Assembly: GCA_030998225.1 (NCBI GenBank)
Contig: JAPYXD010000680.1
Coordinates: 7,316,001 to 7,380,000, forward strand
Origin: Diplolepis rosae
Taxonomy: Eukaryota > Arthropoda > Insecta > Hymenoptera > Diplolepididae
Direction: 5' to 3'
Length of the DNA: 64,000 nucleotides
The translations under genes were made by a program, and so were the position numbers. The notes under the pieces were generated by a model. It was given only the letters and a program-made list of their open reading frames with translations. It was not told where the DNA came from and ran no database searches. Shown in pieces: positions 1 to 9,865 of this stretch. The stretch's first letter is position 1. Every line of letters begins with the position of its first letter.

Positions 1-274
1 ATCACCAAACCCAATCGATTCTGATTTTTCGCAGATTATGTATCCTGATTATTCAAAGAATAGATCATAGCGAGCTTTCTTCTTGTGAAACGACGAAAGA
101 TATTGGATCTATAACTTAATTCGTGCAGTTTGCTAAGAGATGGAGTAACTTGATTATTATTCCATCGTTTCAATATTCCGAACGTGGGTTGGAAAGCTAC
201 TGTCATTGTGCGTCTTTTTCAGTATATGTCATTCATTTGTAGCGTAAACAACAATAATTTTTTTTCACTCAAAT

Positions 275-1552
275 ATGTCTAATTTTGTGCCTGAAAAAGT
301 GTTTTTGCGGGGAGTTCTTCTTCATAACTTTAATATGAAGAAAACTGCTGCCGAAAGTCATCGTATTTTGGTGGAAGTTTATGGTGAACATGCTCTAGCT
401 GAGCGAACGTGCCAAAAGTGGTTTGCACGATTTAAAAGTGGTGATTTTGGCTTGGAAGACGAAGAACGTCCTGGGCAGCCGAAAAAGTTTGAAAATAAAG
501 AACTGGAAGCATTACTCGATGAATTTGAACATTAAAGTGAATGGCAATTAAAGGCCAAATTAAAGGCCATTCACTTTAATGTTCAAATTATAATACCGGT
601 AACAACATATCTACAAACTAATTATCAGGCCTAAAACCTTTATTACATCGAAACATGGAGAACATACAAGGATTCTACGACAATCTACGAAATGAATAAA
701 GGCCATTCACTTTAATGTTCAAATTATAATACCGGTAACAACATATCTACAAATTACTCGATGAAGATTGTTGCTAACCACAAGAAGAGCTCGCAGAATC
801 TTTGGGAGTCACTCAAGCAGCCATTTCAAAACCTTTAAAAGCAGCCGGATACATTCAAAAGCAAGGAAATTGGGTTCCACATGAACTCAAGCCGAGAGAT
901 TTTAAAAGGCGGTTTTGCATGTCCGAAATGCTGCTGGAACGCCACAAAATGAAGTCATTTTTGCATCGGATTGTTACTGGTGATGAAAAATAGATCCATT
1001 ACGACAACCCCAAGCGCAAAAAATGATATGTGAAACCCGGCCAACCAGCCAAATCAACGGCAAAGCCGAATATCCATGACGCGAAGGTAATGCTCTGTAT
1101 TTGGTGAGTTCAGAAGGGTGTGCTGTATTATGAGCTGCTAAAACCGGGTGAAACCATCAATGGAGAACGTTACCGAACACAATTAATCCGTTTGAAGAGA
1201 GCAATAGCGGAAAAACGCCCGGAATATGCGACCAGACACGAGGCAATAATTTTCCATCATGACAACGCTCGGCCCCATGTTGCTATTCCGGTTAAGAACT
1301 CTTTGGAAAACAGTGGATGGCAAGTTTTACCCCACCCGCCTTATAGCCCAGACCTTGCCCCTTCTAAATACCATTTGTCCCGGTCGATGCAGAACGCCCT
1401 CACTGGAATACGGTTCACATCAGAACAGGGTATCAAAAATTGGCTTGATTCATTCTTGGCCGCCAAGCCGGCGCAGTTGTTTTGGGATGGAATCCACAAA
1501 TCGCCAGAAATATGGAAAAAAGTCATATCTTCAGATGGGCAATACTTTGAAT
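275..1552 (+). pseudogene. mariner transposase pseudogene (SETMAR-like)
   Basis: The transposase would bind the element ends and cut and paste them. The N-terminal helix-turn-helix half is readable from ATG 275 (FARFKSGDFGLEDEERPGQP region). After the nested insertion the frame resumes near 766 through SLGVTQAAISK and WVPHELKPRDF to the catalytic domain. The first catalytic Asp (TGDEK) and second (HHDNARPH) remain. The third position, exactly 34 residues later, is Lys (LAPSKYHL), so the D,D34D triad is broken. In-frame stops occur just after the insertion (TAA in place of a Gln codon), at 991-993 (Trp to TAG), in the KRKK linker (TGA near 1024) and at 1105-1107 (Trp to TGA). The C-terminus (WKKVISSDGQYFE) is preserved. 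It cannot encode an active enzyme. Confidence 0.92.
524..752. mobile_element. nested 229-bp insertion inside mariner, 13-bp target duplication
   Basis: The mariner segment ATTACTCGATGAA occurs at 511-523 and again at 753-765. Removing 524-765 restores the continuous transposase reading frame (EALLDEDCC), so this is an insertion with a 13-bp target-site duplication. A duplication of that length points to target-primed (LINE- or SINE-like) integration rather than cut-and-paste. Inside, a 57-bp segment is directly repeated (561-617 and 697-753), and the first ~22 bases are an inverted copy of part of it. No coding capacity or poly(A) tail is visible. The family is not recognised. Confidence 0.75.
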
Positions 1553-1633
1553 AATACTATTGTACATGTTTTTCTTAAATAAACGTTCAAATTTTGAAAA
1601 AAAAACCGCACGAATTAAGTTATAGATCCAATA

Positions 1634-2560
1634 TAAACATTATAGATAGTAGTTCTCCTATAATTAATTGACTCCCAGTAAATATTTCTCAATCAGTTAA
1701 TGGTTCATCTTCTAATGGTTTAGTGAATTATGATAAGACGTGATGTTAGGAATGTTCTACTTTTCTTTAACTGTTGCGTTTGAAAGGTGTTTGAAGTAAA
1801 CTGTTTTGTTTATTGTTTAATAGCACAATTCTAAAATCGAGCAGCACCGAAATCGTAAAATTGATTTCTTGCCAGGATTTATCATCGCATTAGAAGAAGC
1901 CTGGTATGCACACATGTAAAGAAAACAAAGCTATAGGTCGATTGTAAAGGAAAATAGTGTTGGGCGTGGTCGCGGAATCTACGGTAGCGGTAACCCAAGT
2001 CCAAGCATGTTTATTTGCGTGCAAAAGAGAAAGAAGGAACAGAAAAAAGAAGGTGGAACGAGTCGATGAACTGGTTCACTACGATCGGCGGCTTAACTGC
2101 CGGTTTGATACAAGTATGCTCGCTTGCTATTTCTTACGGTTCTTCTTATACTCACCGCCGATTTGCGCATTCTTATGACCTAAGAGTATATACATTTGCA
2201 AAAGGAAGCTCCACCTGCAGGTTTATGACAATTTATAATTTCTTGGTCAAATGTACAGCATCCGTGGGTTTTCTGACAGGTTTTTCTGTCATAGTTTTTC
2301 CCGTTCATTGATATTGAGAGCAAGGAGTTTTAACAAGCATTCCTAGCATTAGCTGAACTAAAACTAGCGAAAAAATCTGACGGTCATTCGAACATCGTAA
2401 CACGATGATGACTGTAATATCTTTGACTGATATAATCGCAGAAGATGGTGAATACTGAATGCATAAGGAATGTCTGGATTTTGAGAATGTGCCTACCGTT
2501 AGATATTGCTCCTAAAAAACTGTATTAACTATTTCTGGAAATGAATGGAAATGAAACAAC
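1634..2560. other. unique-looking block with short coding-like patch
   Basis: A GC-richer patch at about 1955-2190 carries two overlapping plus-strand open frames (from about 1957 and 2015). Neither starts convincingly nor matches a family I know. It could be an exon or 5' UTR of an unseen gene. The remainder is AT-rich with no recognised feature. Confidence 0.25.
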
Positions 2561-3510
2561 AAAATCCACGCCAATTTTTTTCTATCTCTTTTCAAATATA
2601 CAGTTATGCCGATATTTTTTAATCCTTATCTTTCTATCCGGGTCTATCCTACGTATAATTATTTCAATCTCGTTTCAAAGGCACTGCTGCAGCTATCTTT
2701 TTCAATCTTTCTCAGTCATTTACCTACTTATGTAAATATTTTCCATCCTGTTGGGAATGTATTGTGATACCGCTTCTACGTTTTTAAATAATTTTCTTCC
2801 CATATGAGTCTATTTACCGTCTATCCATAGAAATCAATAAAAAAGATAAAAATTCATAAAATCGCGTGGAGTGTTTATATCTCTACCTTTCTATCCATGT
2901 CTATCCTTCACGTAACATTCTTAATATTTTTCTATCTTTGCTATAATCCACTATATATCCTATATTCGACTGCTATATTTCTATCCAAGTTTATTCTTTG
3001 TCTTATTATTTCAATTGTTCCGTATCTCTTAAAATCTACATAATAGATCTATCTTCTTCAATTCCCTACCTTTTTATTGAATGAAATTGATAGACTAAGA
3101 ATAAAATTGTATGGCACGATAAAAATTGAAACAGGTAGACGCGGTATTATTTTACTAACAGGATAGAAAATAATGTCTATGGACAAGTGAAGGACTGAGA
3201 AAGACTGAAAAAAATACTTACTATACAATATTCCAAAAGAGATGGAAAATAATTTTCATGGATAAAAAAACCTCGATAAAAAACAATTTTTACACATGAA
3301 AAATTGACTCAATTTTTCAAAAAGATGAATACTATAAATTTCGGTGGATAAGCTCAGAGATATAATTTCCTATATATGGTAGATAAACTCAGATAGAAAA
3401 GTATAGATCCTAGTGAACACAACATAAACACACATGAATCCTAAAAGATAGTTAAAGAATGCAAAGCGTGTACTTAGCAGATAGAAAATCTCCATCCTTT
3501 TCTATAGAAA
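2560..3510. repeat. fold-back repeat rich in TCTATCC motifs
   Basis: The left half repeatedly contains TCTATCC on the plus strand and the right half contains its complement. A clear inverted match joins 2690-2800 (CCATCCTGTTGGGAATG, TACCGCTTCTACG) to 3110-3250 (complement of CTATCCTGTTAGTAAAAT, TACCGCGTCTACC). It is a diverged inverted-repeat element; its ends are approximate and no coding region is visible. Confidence 0.5.
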
Positions 3511-3514
3511 AATA

Positions 3515-3795
3515 TCTATAGAATTTTTGTTAATTTTTCGTTATTTTGGCATAGAGTCAGTTTCTTCTTATTTTCTTTGATTAAAATTATCACTATTAGA
3601 TTTAAAAATGCGCAAAAAGAAAGAAAAGCAAACGTTTCGGCCACATATGGGGGCCCTTTTCAGTGCCATAAATTCAAAGTTGCCTTTTTTTTTTTTGCGC
3701 ATTTTTAAATGTAATAGTGATAATTTTAATCAAAGAAAATAAGAAGAAACTGACCGTATGCCAAAATAACGAGAAATGAACAAAAATTCTATGAA
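3515..3795. repeat. fold-back element with hammerhead-like loop
   Basis: Two arms of about 95-100 bp, nearly perfect inverted copies (left around 3520-3615, right around 3690-3790; shared CAGTTTCTTCTTATTTTC), enclose a short centre holding GGCCGAAACGTTT on the minus strand. Flanking text such as TAGACATGTTATGAAACATGTC recurs near 19440. It is a non-coding palindromic repeat; partial relatives lie at 19205-19480 and 55020-55190. Confidence 0.7.
3628..3670 (-). ncRNA. hammerhead-like motif, second sequence type, degenerate
   Basis: On the minus strand CTGAAAA is followed by GGGCC, a short loop ending CATATGT, GGCC and then GAAACGTT. A GCA/TGC stem I can form across it. The core differs from CTGATGA at two positions including G8, so cleavage is unlikely. 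The layout (stem II, GAAAC, GTT with no helix III loop) matches the better copies elsewhere in the window. Confidence 0.45.
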
Positions 3796-4362
3796 TTTGG
3801 GTCAATACAATAATAGACATGTTATGAAACATGTCACTTTGAGAAATATCTATCCTTGAACTCTTTTCAAGGCCACCTTCATTACGTTCCAAAATTCAAT
3901 ATGATGTTTCCTTATAAACGCTAACAATAATTCGGAGTTGAGAACAAATTTCCCTAGGGTACAAGAGAAGATGCTATGAATTAAAATAAATTTTTCTCCC
4001 GCGGAAAAATAAAGAGAAGGCTTTATTCTTTTAAAAATTTTAGTGGATCAATATGAAACATGTTATTTATGCAAATAAACTGCAAGAAATTCAATATTAA
4101 AGTTCAAGTTTTATATAAATATTTCCTTATAGCTTAACTATTTGCGGATATTACATTTCCTTTGACGAGAGGAAATACCTTAATAGAATCTAATCAACGC
4201 AAATCGTTATTAGAGAACGCGAGGATCCTACAAGATATATAAACACAATAAATGTTTATTGAAACTACAGTGAGGATATCTCTTAACACAAATTCGCTTT
4301 ATCGAGACATGAATTAAATAAAAGTATGTTTAGTACATATATCTGACATCAGTGAAACAGTT

Positions 4363-4640
4363 AGATACGGCCCAACACTGGCCCAGCATCGGCAAAAATA
4401 TTGCCATAGATCGGTTGCTAATATCGTGCAATTGTTTGAATAATAACAATTGGCTTGGTATAGGGCCCATACTGGGCCAAGTTTCGGCTGAAAATTGGTA
4501 AATTTAAACAGTCGACAAAGGCGGCCGTCGTCGGCCCAGCACTTGACCAATGCAAACAGTGACGCTGGCCCAATAACAATTGCCGACTCTTGGCTGCCGA
4601 GATTGGGCCAATATTGTGCCCTATTAACAGCTTCAGCAAT
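4363..4640. repeat. modular GGCCCA/TGGGCC repeat
   Basis: Roughly periodic modules share CGGCCCA, TGGCCCA, GGGCCAA and ATTGGGCC, with interspersed CAATTG- and TTGCCGA-type words, in a block far more GC-rich than its surroundings. Open frames across it on both strands are a by-product of the repeats. The family and borders are not recognised. Confidence 0.5.
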
Positions 4641-4649
4641 TCGCACTCG

Positions 4650-5418
4650 GGGAAAGTATTTCGTAAAAAATATGCATGGAATTGTTTGGCGGTGACAAAA
4701 ATGGACGTCGTTAAAGATTCAAGGCAATTAATCGGTAGCTTTTGCGATCGACCTCTTATGGTTTACCAACCCACAAGCTATAAATCAGAGTCGATTGCGT
4801 ATCGTTCTTGCCTACATCACCATTCGTAAGACTAGAAATCTATTGTTCCTTGGACTTTCCATCTCAAGGCGTAGGTTACTATTACTTTGTTTCTTGGTCT
4901 GCGACTTAGGGAAATGATGCAGCTTGCCTAACGACGAGACGAAAAAAATCACAAAACTGTTGTTTAGATACATCTATGAATAAAACACAATTCAGTGTTG
5001 GATAGATCTTAACTGTTGTTGGCCATGTTTTTACGACTTCGATCTTGTCCATAGGGAAGTACAAGCATAAAGTTGATAAAATTACTAGTTGTGGAAATAA
5101 CATCTTGAAAAAAGTAGTTTCTGCAAAAAGCGAACAGATATTTTTCGTTAAATCAAGCATTAACTGAAGAGCGATAAAATATCAGTATTGAAATACTAAA
5201 GTTTCAAAATTCCTAACAGCGAATTTTGATAACTGTTATAAATAATTTTCAATGTTTTTAAAATTCTAGTTCTCGGTGTTTGTAATATCTGCTCTATGTC
5301 AGATTACAAATCATTAATTAAGATTGGAATTCAATGGAAAAGTTGGTATAATAGATAAATATATTCAGAAATTACTGAATTCTTTGAAAGTATTATGTAT
5401 TAACATTTTTTTCAAACA
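4650..5418. other. AT-rich intergenic DNA
   Basis: No gene, RNA or clear repeat boundary seen. Confidence 0.4.
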
Positions 5419-5832
5419 AAATATGCTTTGTCGCGTTCTATGTTTAAAAATAATCGACACGTATTTTTTTTCAATATGATATTTGAAAATTTCGAGAAAT
5501 GAATCTTCAAAATTTTGAAATCGAAAAAATTGATGTTTTTTCAATAGGAACGGTAAAAAAAGTTTTCGATATACAAATTTTTTGTCATACAGAAAATGTG
5601 TCTAGCCCCCCAAGCTTTTCAAAGTGATGTCCTGCACGTCCTGTTAATTTTTTTAAAATAACAAAATGTTGAAGTTTTATAAACAATTATCTTTTTATTA
5701 AATTTGAAAAAATTTTTTTTTCGTTTTTTCAATTCTAAAATATTTGTATAAGGTTCTTGGTGATATTCAAATATTGCTGATGTTCTTAGTTGGCTTTAGG
5801 GTCCAGAAAAAATGTAACTCAAAGTTTCATGT

Positions 5833-5875
5833 TTTCAAACGTTTCGACTCACATTGGAGTCCTCATCAGTGAGAG
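5833..5875 (-). ncRNA. hammerhead ribozyme, intact core
   Basis: Minus strand: CTGATGA, G, stem II GACTC-CAATGT-GAGTC, then GAAAC directly followed by GTT. Stem I is short (TCA before the core, TGA after). Helix III is only the self-complementary ACGT, so a closed fold needs two molecules. The catalytic nucleotides CUGAUGA...GAA are all present. Predicted cleavage is after GTT. Activity is inferred, not shown. Confidence 0.7.
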
Positions 5876-5904
5876 TTTATTTTTATAAAAAATACAAAGG
5901 AAGA

Positions 5905-6190
5905 AACTTAAAAATTGCCCATGTGACGGATAAACAATGTGGTAAGAAATTATATAAAGGAATTACAAGTGTGAAAATATAAAATTGGTCTAAACTGAAT
6001 TTGCAAAAAAGTAAAACTGTACAAAAAATTGTTCATGTAAAAATTCTAGGGGGGGGGGGGACTTAAAAACTAGCACAGGTGACGGATAAACATTGTGGTA
6101 AGAACGATATAAATGAATTGTACATGTGAAAACTATAGATTTGGTCTAAACTAAATTTATAAAAAATAAAACTGTACCAAAATGATACTG
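5905..6190. repeat. two-unit tandem duplication
   Basis: Both units share ACTTAAAAA, GTGACGGATAAAC, TGTGGTAAGAA and TTGGTCTAAACT in the same order. A 12-G homopolymer at 6049-6060 separates them. The same unit occurs inverted near 49930-50030. Confidence 0.7.
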
Positions 6191-6503
6191 TGACAATTTG
6201 AGAATGGAGAAATCAAAACACTATTTTTCCGATTTCAAAATTTTGAAGATTCATTTCTCGAAATGTTCAAATATCATATTAAAAAAAAATACGCCTCGAT
6301 TATTTTTAAACATAGAACGCGACAAAACATATTTTATCCGACAAAAAATTTTAGGTTGTAAATTAGGCATAGAATGACCCATATGCCCTACTAAAAAATA
6401 GGTTGAACTGAATATATAAAAATTATGGAAATTACTCTAATACGGCCTGAAATTATGAGCAACCTTTATGATAATTTATTCACCCAAAGGATATGGATTA
6501 GTG

Positions 6504-6710
6504 TCAATTGGATGAGTCTTTTAGTATTTCTTTTACGAGGTCGTATTTTTCAGGATCAAGAAAGGAAGGTTGAAGAGGAGCTTCCGGTTCCATCGGTTTC
6601 TTCCTCGATTTAGGGTAGACATCACCTGGCGATGAGTCAGAGAAGTAAAGTAACTTCCCGAATACACCTGCTGCTTGAACCCGAATCGCGAAGCAGGTTC
6701 CATTCGCCAT
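6504..6710 (-). CDS. small 68-aa protein gene, unrecognised
   Basis: An ATG-initiated frame on the minus strand from 6710 to TGA at 6504 encodes 68 residues, with no transmembrane segment. The N-terminal half is weakly amphipathic with few acids (RVQAAGVFGKLLYF); the C-terminal half is charged (YPKSRKKPMEPEAP, DPEKYDLVKEIL). A TATAAAG box lies about 55 bp upstream of the ATG (6765-6771), and AATAAA lies about 25 bp after the stop, giving a compact intronless gene layout. The DNA is GC-richer than its surroundings, and a CCAAT-type box (CCAATCAGG, minus strand) lies further upstream near 6915. I do not recognise the family. A small nuclear-encoded mitochondrial protein is one possibility; a processed copy or the 3' exon of a larger gene are others. 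Confidence 0.5.
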   Translation of the reverse strand: MANGTCFAIRVQAAGVFGKLLYFSDSSPGDVYPKSRKKPMEPEAPLQPSFLDPEKYDLVKEILKDSSN

Positions 6711-6764
6711 TAGACAGCACGCTTCGCTTTCTTACAACTCGAAGAGACGTGGCAGTTGAACTCT

Positions 6765-6770
6765 CTTTAT

Positions 6771-6771
<1 letters not shown>
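6765..6771 (-). promoter_or_regulatory. TATA box of the small minus-strand gene
   Basis: TATAAAG on the minus strand, about 55 bp before ATG 6710. It directly abuts the TA microsatellite, so part of the match may be chance. Confidence 0.4.

Positions 6772-6773
<2 letters not shown>

Positions 6774-6813
<40 letters not shown>
6774..6813. repeat. (TA)n microsatellite
   Basis: About 20 uninterrupted TA dinucleotides. Confidence 0.95.
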
Positions 6814-6815
<2 letters not shown>

Positions 6816-7319
6816 CACTTGCCGTAAAAAGGGGGACGAGTCTTCCTTTATTGTGTCTGAAACAAGTCCCGGATTCATGGCCCAGCGACTTGTGACATCA
6901 CGGGACACTCCTGATTGGTCTCCTAGATTTTAATTTATTCCCGGGGTTGTGACCGAGTGAAAAAGTGATTCAACGAACTGTTAAGGTTGAGGAATTGAAT
7001 ACTGTTTCATAAAAGTAGTGAATTTTCAACAACTTTTCTCAATGATCAGTGATTTTGTTTCTTTGAATTTCTTTATAATTTTACTGCAATGCAACGAAAA
7101 AACATATGTAAGTGATATTTTGGAGAAAAATGACTTTTTAGTTCCAGTGGAATTATGAGAAAGTTTCGCCAGACATAATTTAAGTCATAATTATTGATAA
7201 TATTCATAATATTTTGACTTGTATCAACCCTTAGTTGATGAATTGTAGATATTTTTACATTCTCATCATATAAGGTATTGGTTTTATGTGAAAAATCACT
7301 TTCCGAATTTTCATCAAAT
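6814..7319. other. GC-richer flank then AT-rich DNA
   Basis: 6814-6960 is GC-rich with TGACATCA and ATTGGT words, plausible promoter elements for the minus-strand gene. Beyond that nothing is recognised. Confidence 0.3.
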
Positions 7320-8310
7320 CTTTACGTTTTTAGACCCCTTGAGTCAGAGTAACGGTTTTTACAAAAGTTTCTGGCTGTCTGTCGTTTTTCCGTTAGTCCA
7401 CCCGGTGTCTGTGGACACAATAACTCTCGATAGAATAATCGGATTCGATTGAAATTTGGCACACCTCTTGAGGGCCCAACAAGAAAGGACGAGTTCGTTA
7501 CCAGCCACATCCGACCGAAATTGTGAAAATAAAATCATTTTTTGCTTTAGACTTCTTTTTTTTTTGGAAAAAACAAGCAATATAATATTGGTTTCTGATA
7601 ATGCTTATGAATCTCTACTAATTAACCTCATGAGATTTTTCGATTAAACAAAAAATAGGAAAGTTACAGTATTTTAAAACTTGAAAAAGTCAATATCTAA
7701 ATTCTATTTCCATAGTTAAATTATAGAAGATACGAAAAAACGTTATGATACAAAATTAGCTACTACAAAAAGATCTACAAATTTGAATCGCATCATTTTT
7801 TATAAGATGTATATATTTTATCTTAAATTTAAAAAATACTATTGAAAAACGAAAATTCAATTTTTTAACCATAATATGTGAAATACAAAAAAAATCTAAG
7901 AATGCAACATTGTTCGCTTCAATAAAGTCTAAGAATTTTGTCTGACACAGTTTCTAATAATATGTATATTTTTCGTTTCAATTTCCAAAAATACGACTGA
8001 AATTCAAAAATTCCATTTCTTAAACAAAATATTTGAGATGCGAAAAAAACGTGATGGGAAATTATTTGCATGAATGAGGTCTGTAAACTCTCATTAGAAG
8101 ATTTCTTCAAAAGAGTTTTGATTTTAAAAAACACTTTCGAAAATTAAAAATTACGTCTTTTAACAAAAATGAGTTTGCGTTTACGATTGTTTTCTCTTTG
8201 AGATATTTGGACGAAAATAAATTATTTTGATCATATAATTTATTATAAAATTACGAAATGTATACAGAAGATGGAGCGTGAATGTCATGATGAGAAACGG
8301 TGCTATTAAA
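7320..8310. repeat. interspersed repeat with ~150-bp internal units (copy 1)
   Basis: A head segment at about 7456-7690 (AACAAGAAAGGACGAG, CAGCCACATCCGACCG) is followed by about four degenerate units of roughly 150 bp. Each contains AAAAGATCTACAAATTTG, ATAAGATGTATATTTT, AAAATACTATTGAAAA, AAATTCAATTTTTTAAC and GAAATACGAAAAAA. Related copies lie at 29460-30000, 33960-34510 (head inverted) and 39590-40030. Non-coding; the unit structure resembles a dispersed satellite-like element. Confidence 0.65.
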
Positions 8311-8436
8311 TTATACTAATTTTTTCCTAGATTCTAAAGAAGTCTAAACTCAAAACAAAAAAGGCGTAAAAATCCAAACTTGCAGAACTATTCATAAAAA
8401 AATACTAAAAATGATTATATTAAATTTTCAAGAAAA

Positions 8437-8472
8437 CGAAAGACCTGGGCTCGAATCCCAGCGCAGTCGAAA
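8437..8472 (+). repeat. tRNA-like T-arm fragment
   Basis: A perfect 5-bp T stem, CTGGG-CTCGAAT-CCCAG, with a 7-base loop, followed by CGCAGTCGA. It is the same tail as the tRNA-like palindrome at 9998-10195. Only the 3' part of a tRNA-like sequence is present, so it is a repeat fragment and not a tRNA gene. Confidence 0.6.
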
Positions 8473-8859
8473 ATCAATCATTTCAGGAATCACTCATAAT
8501 TTAAGAAAAGTTTCGAATTTGGACTTATTTCACAATATCTTTCTCGAAAATTGACAGACACTTCATCCTGAGGTTGTTTTATGCATAATTTTGACGTCTT
8601 CCATATTATTTTCAGAGAAGAACTTCAATATATGTATTTTCAATATCAAGAGATTTTATGCGACTTAAAAACACAAAGTGAGTATAATAAGATGGCCAGG
8701 GACTGTAATAGCTGTCAATTATTAATTCACTGATTTATTGCTCAATATGAAAGAACATATGAGTTTCACGTTTTTCTATTGTACGGAAGAATGATTTGAC
8801 TCATTCTTACACTGGCACACACAAGGGTGACTTTCTTGATATACTATCGGGCTCGAATT

Positions 8860-9123
8860 TCAGGTAGTAAACAAGGTCATTAAATTGAGATGACGAAATT
8901 CATCTGCGTCATATGGACTATGCAAGAGCAGCTGCATAATAGATGATAGCACGTGCCGCAGTTCAACCAAAAGAAGGAAGAAATCTTGGAGGATCAGGTC
9001 AGGTGCGAATAAGTTACATAAAGCAGCTGCATGTCTTGATCCCTCTGAAATTCCGCCCACAAGTCCTTTGTCAACTCTGACTGCTTCACAAAAACGCTTT
9101 CCAGCATATGTGTCACCTGACAC
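8860..9123 (-). CDS. coding-like open frame, possible exon, unrecognised
   Basis: An 87-codon minus-strand frame in GC-richer DNA with protein-like composition (GLVGGISEGSRHAAALCNLF; LILQDFFLLLVELRHVL; HSPYDADEFRHLNLM). It has no ATG near its start, and a plausible splice acceptor (TTACTAG or TGTCAG) sits at its upstream edge, so an internal or terminal exon is more likely than a whole gene. It ends at a TGA just past FTT. The middle looks helical and hydrophobic. I cannot assign a family; a relic of a transposon-encoded protein is equally possible. Confidence 0.35.
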   Translation of the reverse strand: MSGDTYAGKRFCEAVRVDKGLVGGISEGSRHAAALCNLFAPDLILQDFFLLLVELRHVLSSIMQLLLHSPYDADEFRHLNLMTLFTT

Positions 9124-9199
9124 TAGTAAATGTTCTTCAATTATATTTTACCACAATAACTATGAAACTCAGATAGAAAGTTTAAGAAAAAGTTTTATG

Positions 9200-9865
9200 T
9201 GAAAAAATGTATTTCAATAATAAAAGACGTGACAAATTGATGAAAGACTCGTTTGGCAAACAAATAAAAGATTTTTTGATTGAATGCTACAGATAGTAAT
9301 CAGGATGAGTCAATTTTTTAATGGTGCAGGGAAGAGAGGAGACAGTTTTAATAGATTTTCGGCGACACTATGAAAACGTGGGAGGTCGTACACAAAGTGG
9401 GCGAAACAACTGCTAGACATTACCCAGGTCTTCTAGATGCTTGAATTGCTGATGACTCACTAGAAAATGCATTACACCTTATTTGTACTGCAACCGCAAA
9501 AGGCTTTATATGGATATGTGTACAATTTCTTTGAATAACCTGAATCTAAATAAATTACATAAGCGACTAATTGTTTTAAATTACTAATAAGACTCATTAG
9601 TTTCTTTAGCTTATAGAACAAATGACTTGTCTGGATCTATCAATTTTATATTTCTTATAAGGAAAGAAATAGGCGCTTCACTAACACTACACTGTTAGAA
9701 ATTTCTGTATTAAACTTCCATTACATGTAATATTTTTTCAGTACAAGGTACACTAGTTTTAATTAACGTATGTTAAAATTAAAATACTTCCATCTTAAAA
9801 AATTCAAACTTTTATTTGAATTTTTATACAGATATGTATATATTTTAATAATTTCACATTAAGTG
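9200..9865. other. AT-rich intergenic DNA
   Basis: No gene seen. ACACTGTTAGAAATTTCT at about 9690 recurs near 45650 and may be the end of a MITE family, but its partner end was not found. Confidence 0.35.

Larger units (their letters stand above)
103..1631 (+). mobile_element. mariner-family DNA transposon, full length but dead
   Basis: Near-perfect terminal inverted repeats bound this copy. The left end reads TTGGATCTATAACTTAATTC and the right end is its exact reverse complement; identity runs about 25 bp and then continues with mismatches. A TA dinucleotide flanks each side (101-102 and 1632-1633), the standard mariner target duplication. The body carries a decayed D,D34D transposase and a nested 229-bp insertion. 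The intact ends mean it could in principle still be moved by a related transposase. Confidence 0.93.
5419..6345. mobile_element. inverted-repeat element enclosing a hammerhead-bearing repeat
   Basis: About 125-bp terminal arms, 5419-5545 and 6221-6345, are inverted copies (GTCGCGTTCTATGTTTAAAA on the left, its complement on the right). Between them is one copy of the hammerhead-bearing family, starting at GGCTTTAGGGTCCAGAAAA (about 5792), followed by a tandemly duplicated internal unit (5905-6048 and 6061-6190) split by a run of 12 G. There is no coding capacity. Confidence 0.65.

Noticed and set aside
4314..4646. 110-codon minus-strand frame and overlapping frames on both strands
   Set aside because: They arise from the GGCCCA modular repeat; no domain, and competing frames are equally open.
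8285..8310. Further hammerhead from TCATGATGAG words at 8290 and 39940
   Set aside because: CTGATGA is not present, no GAAAC follows at stem II distance and no stem can form.
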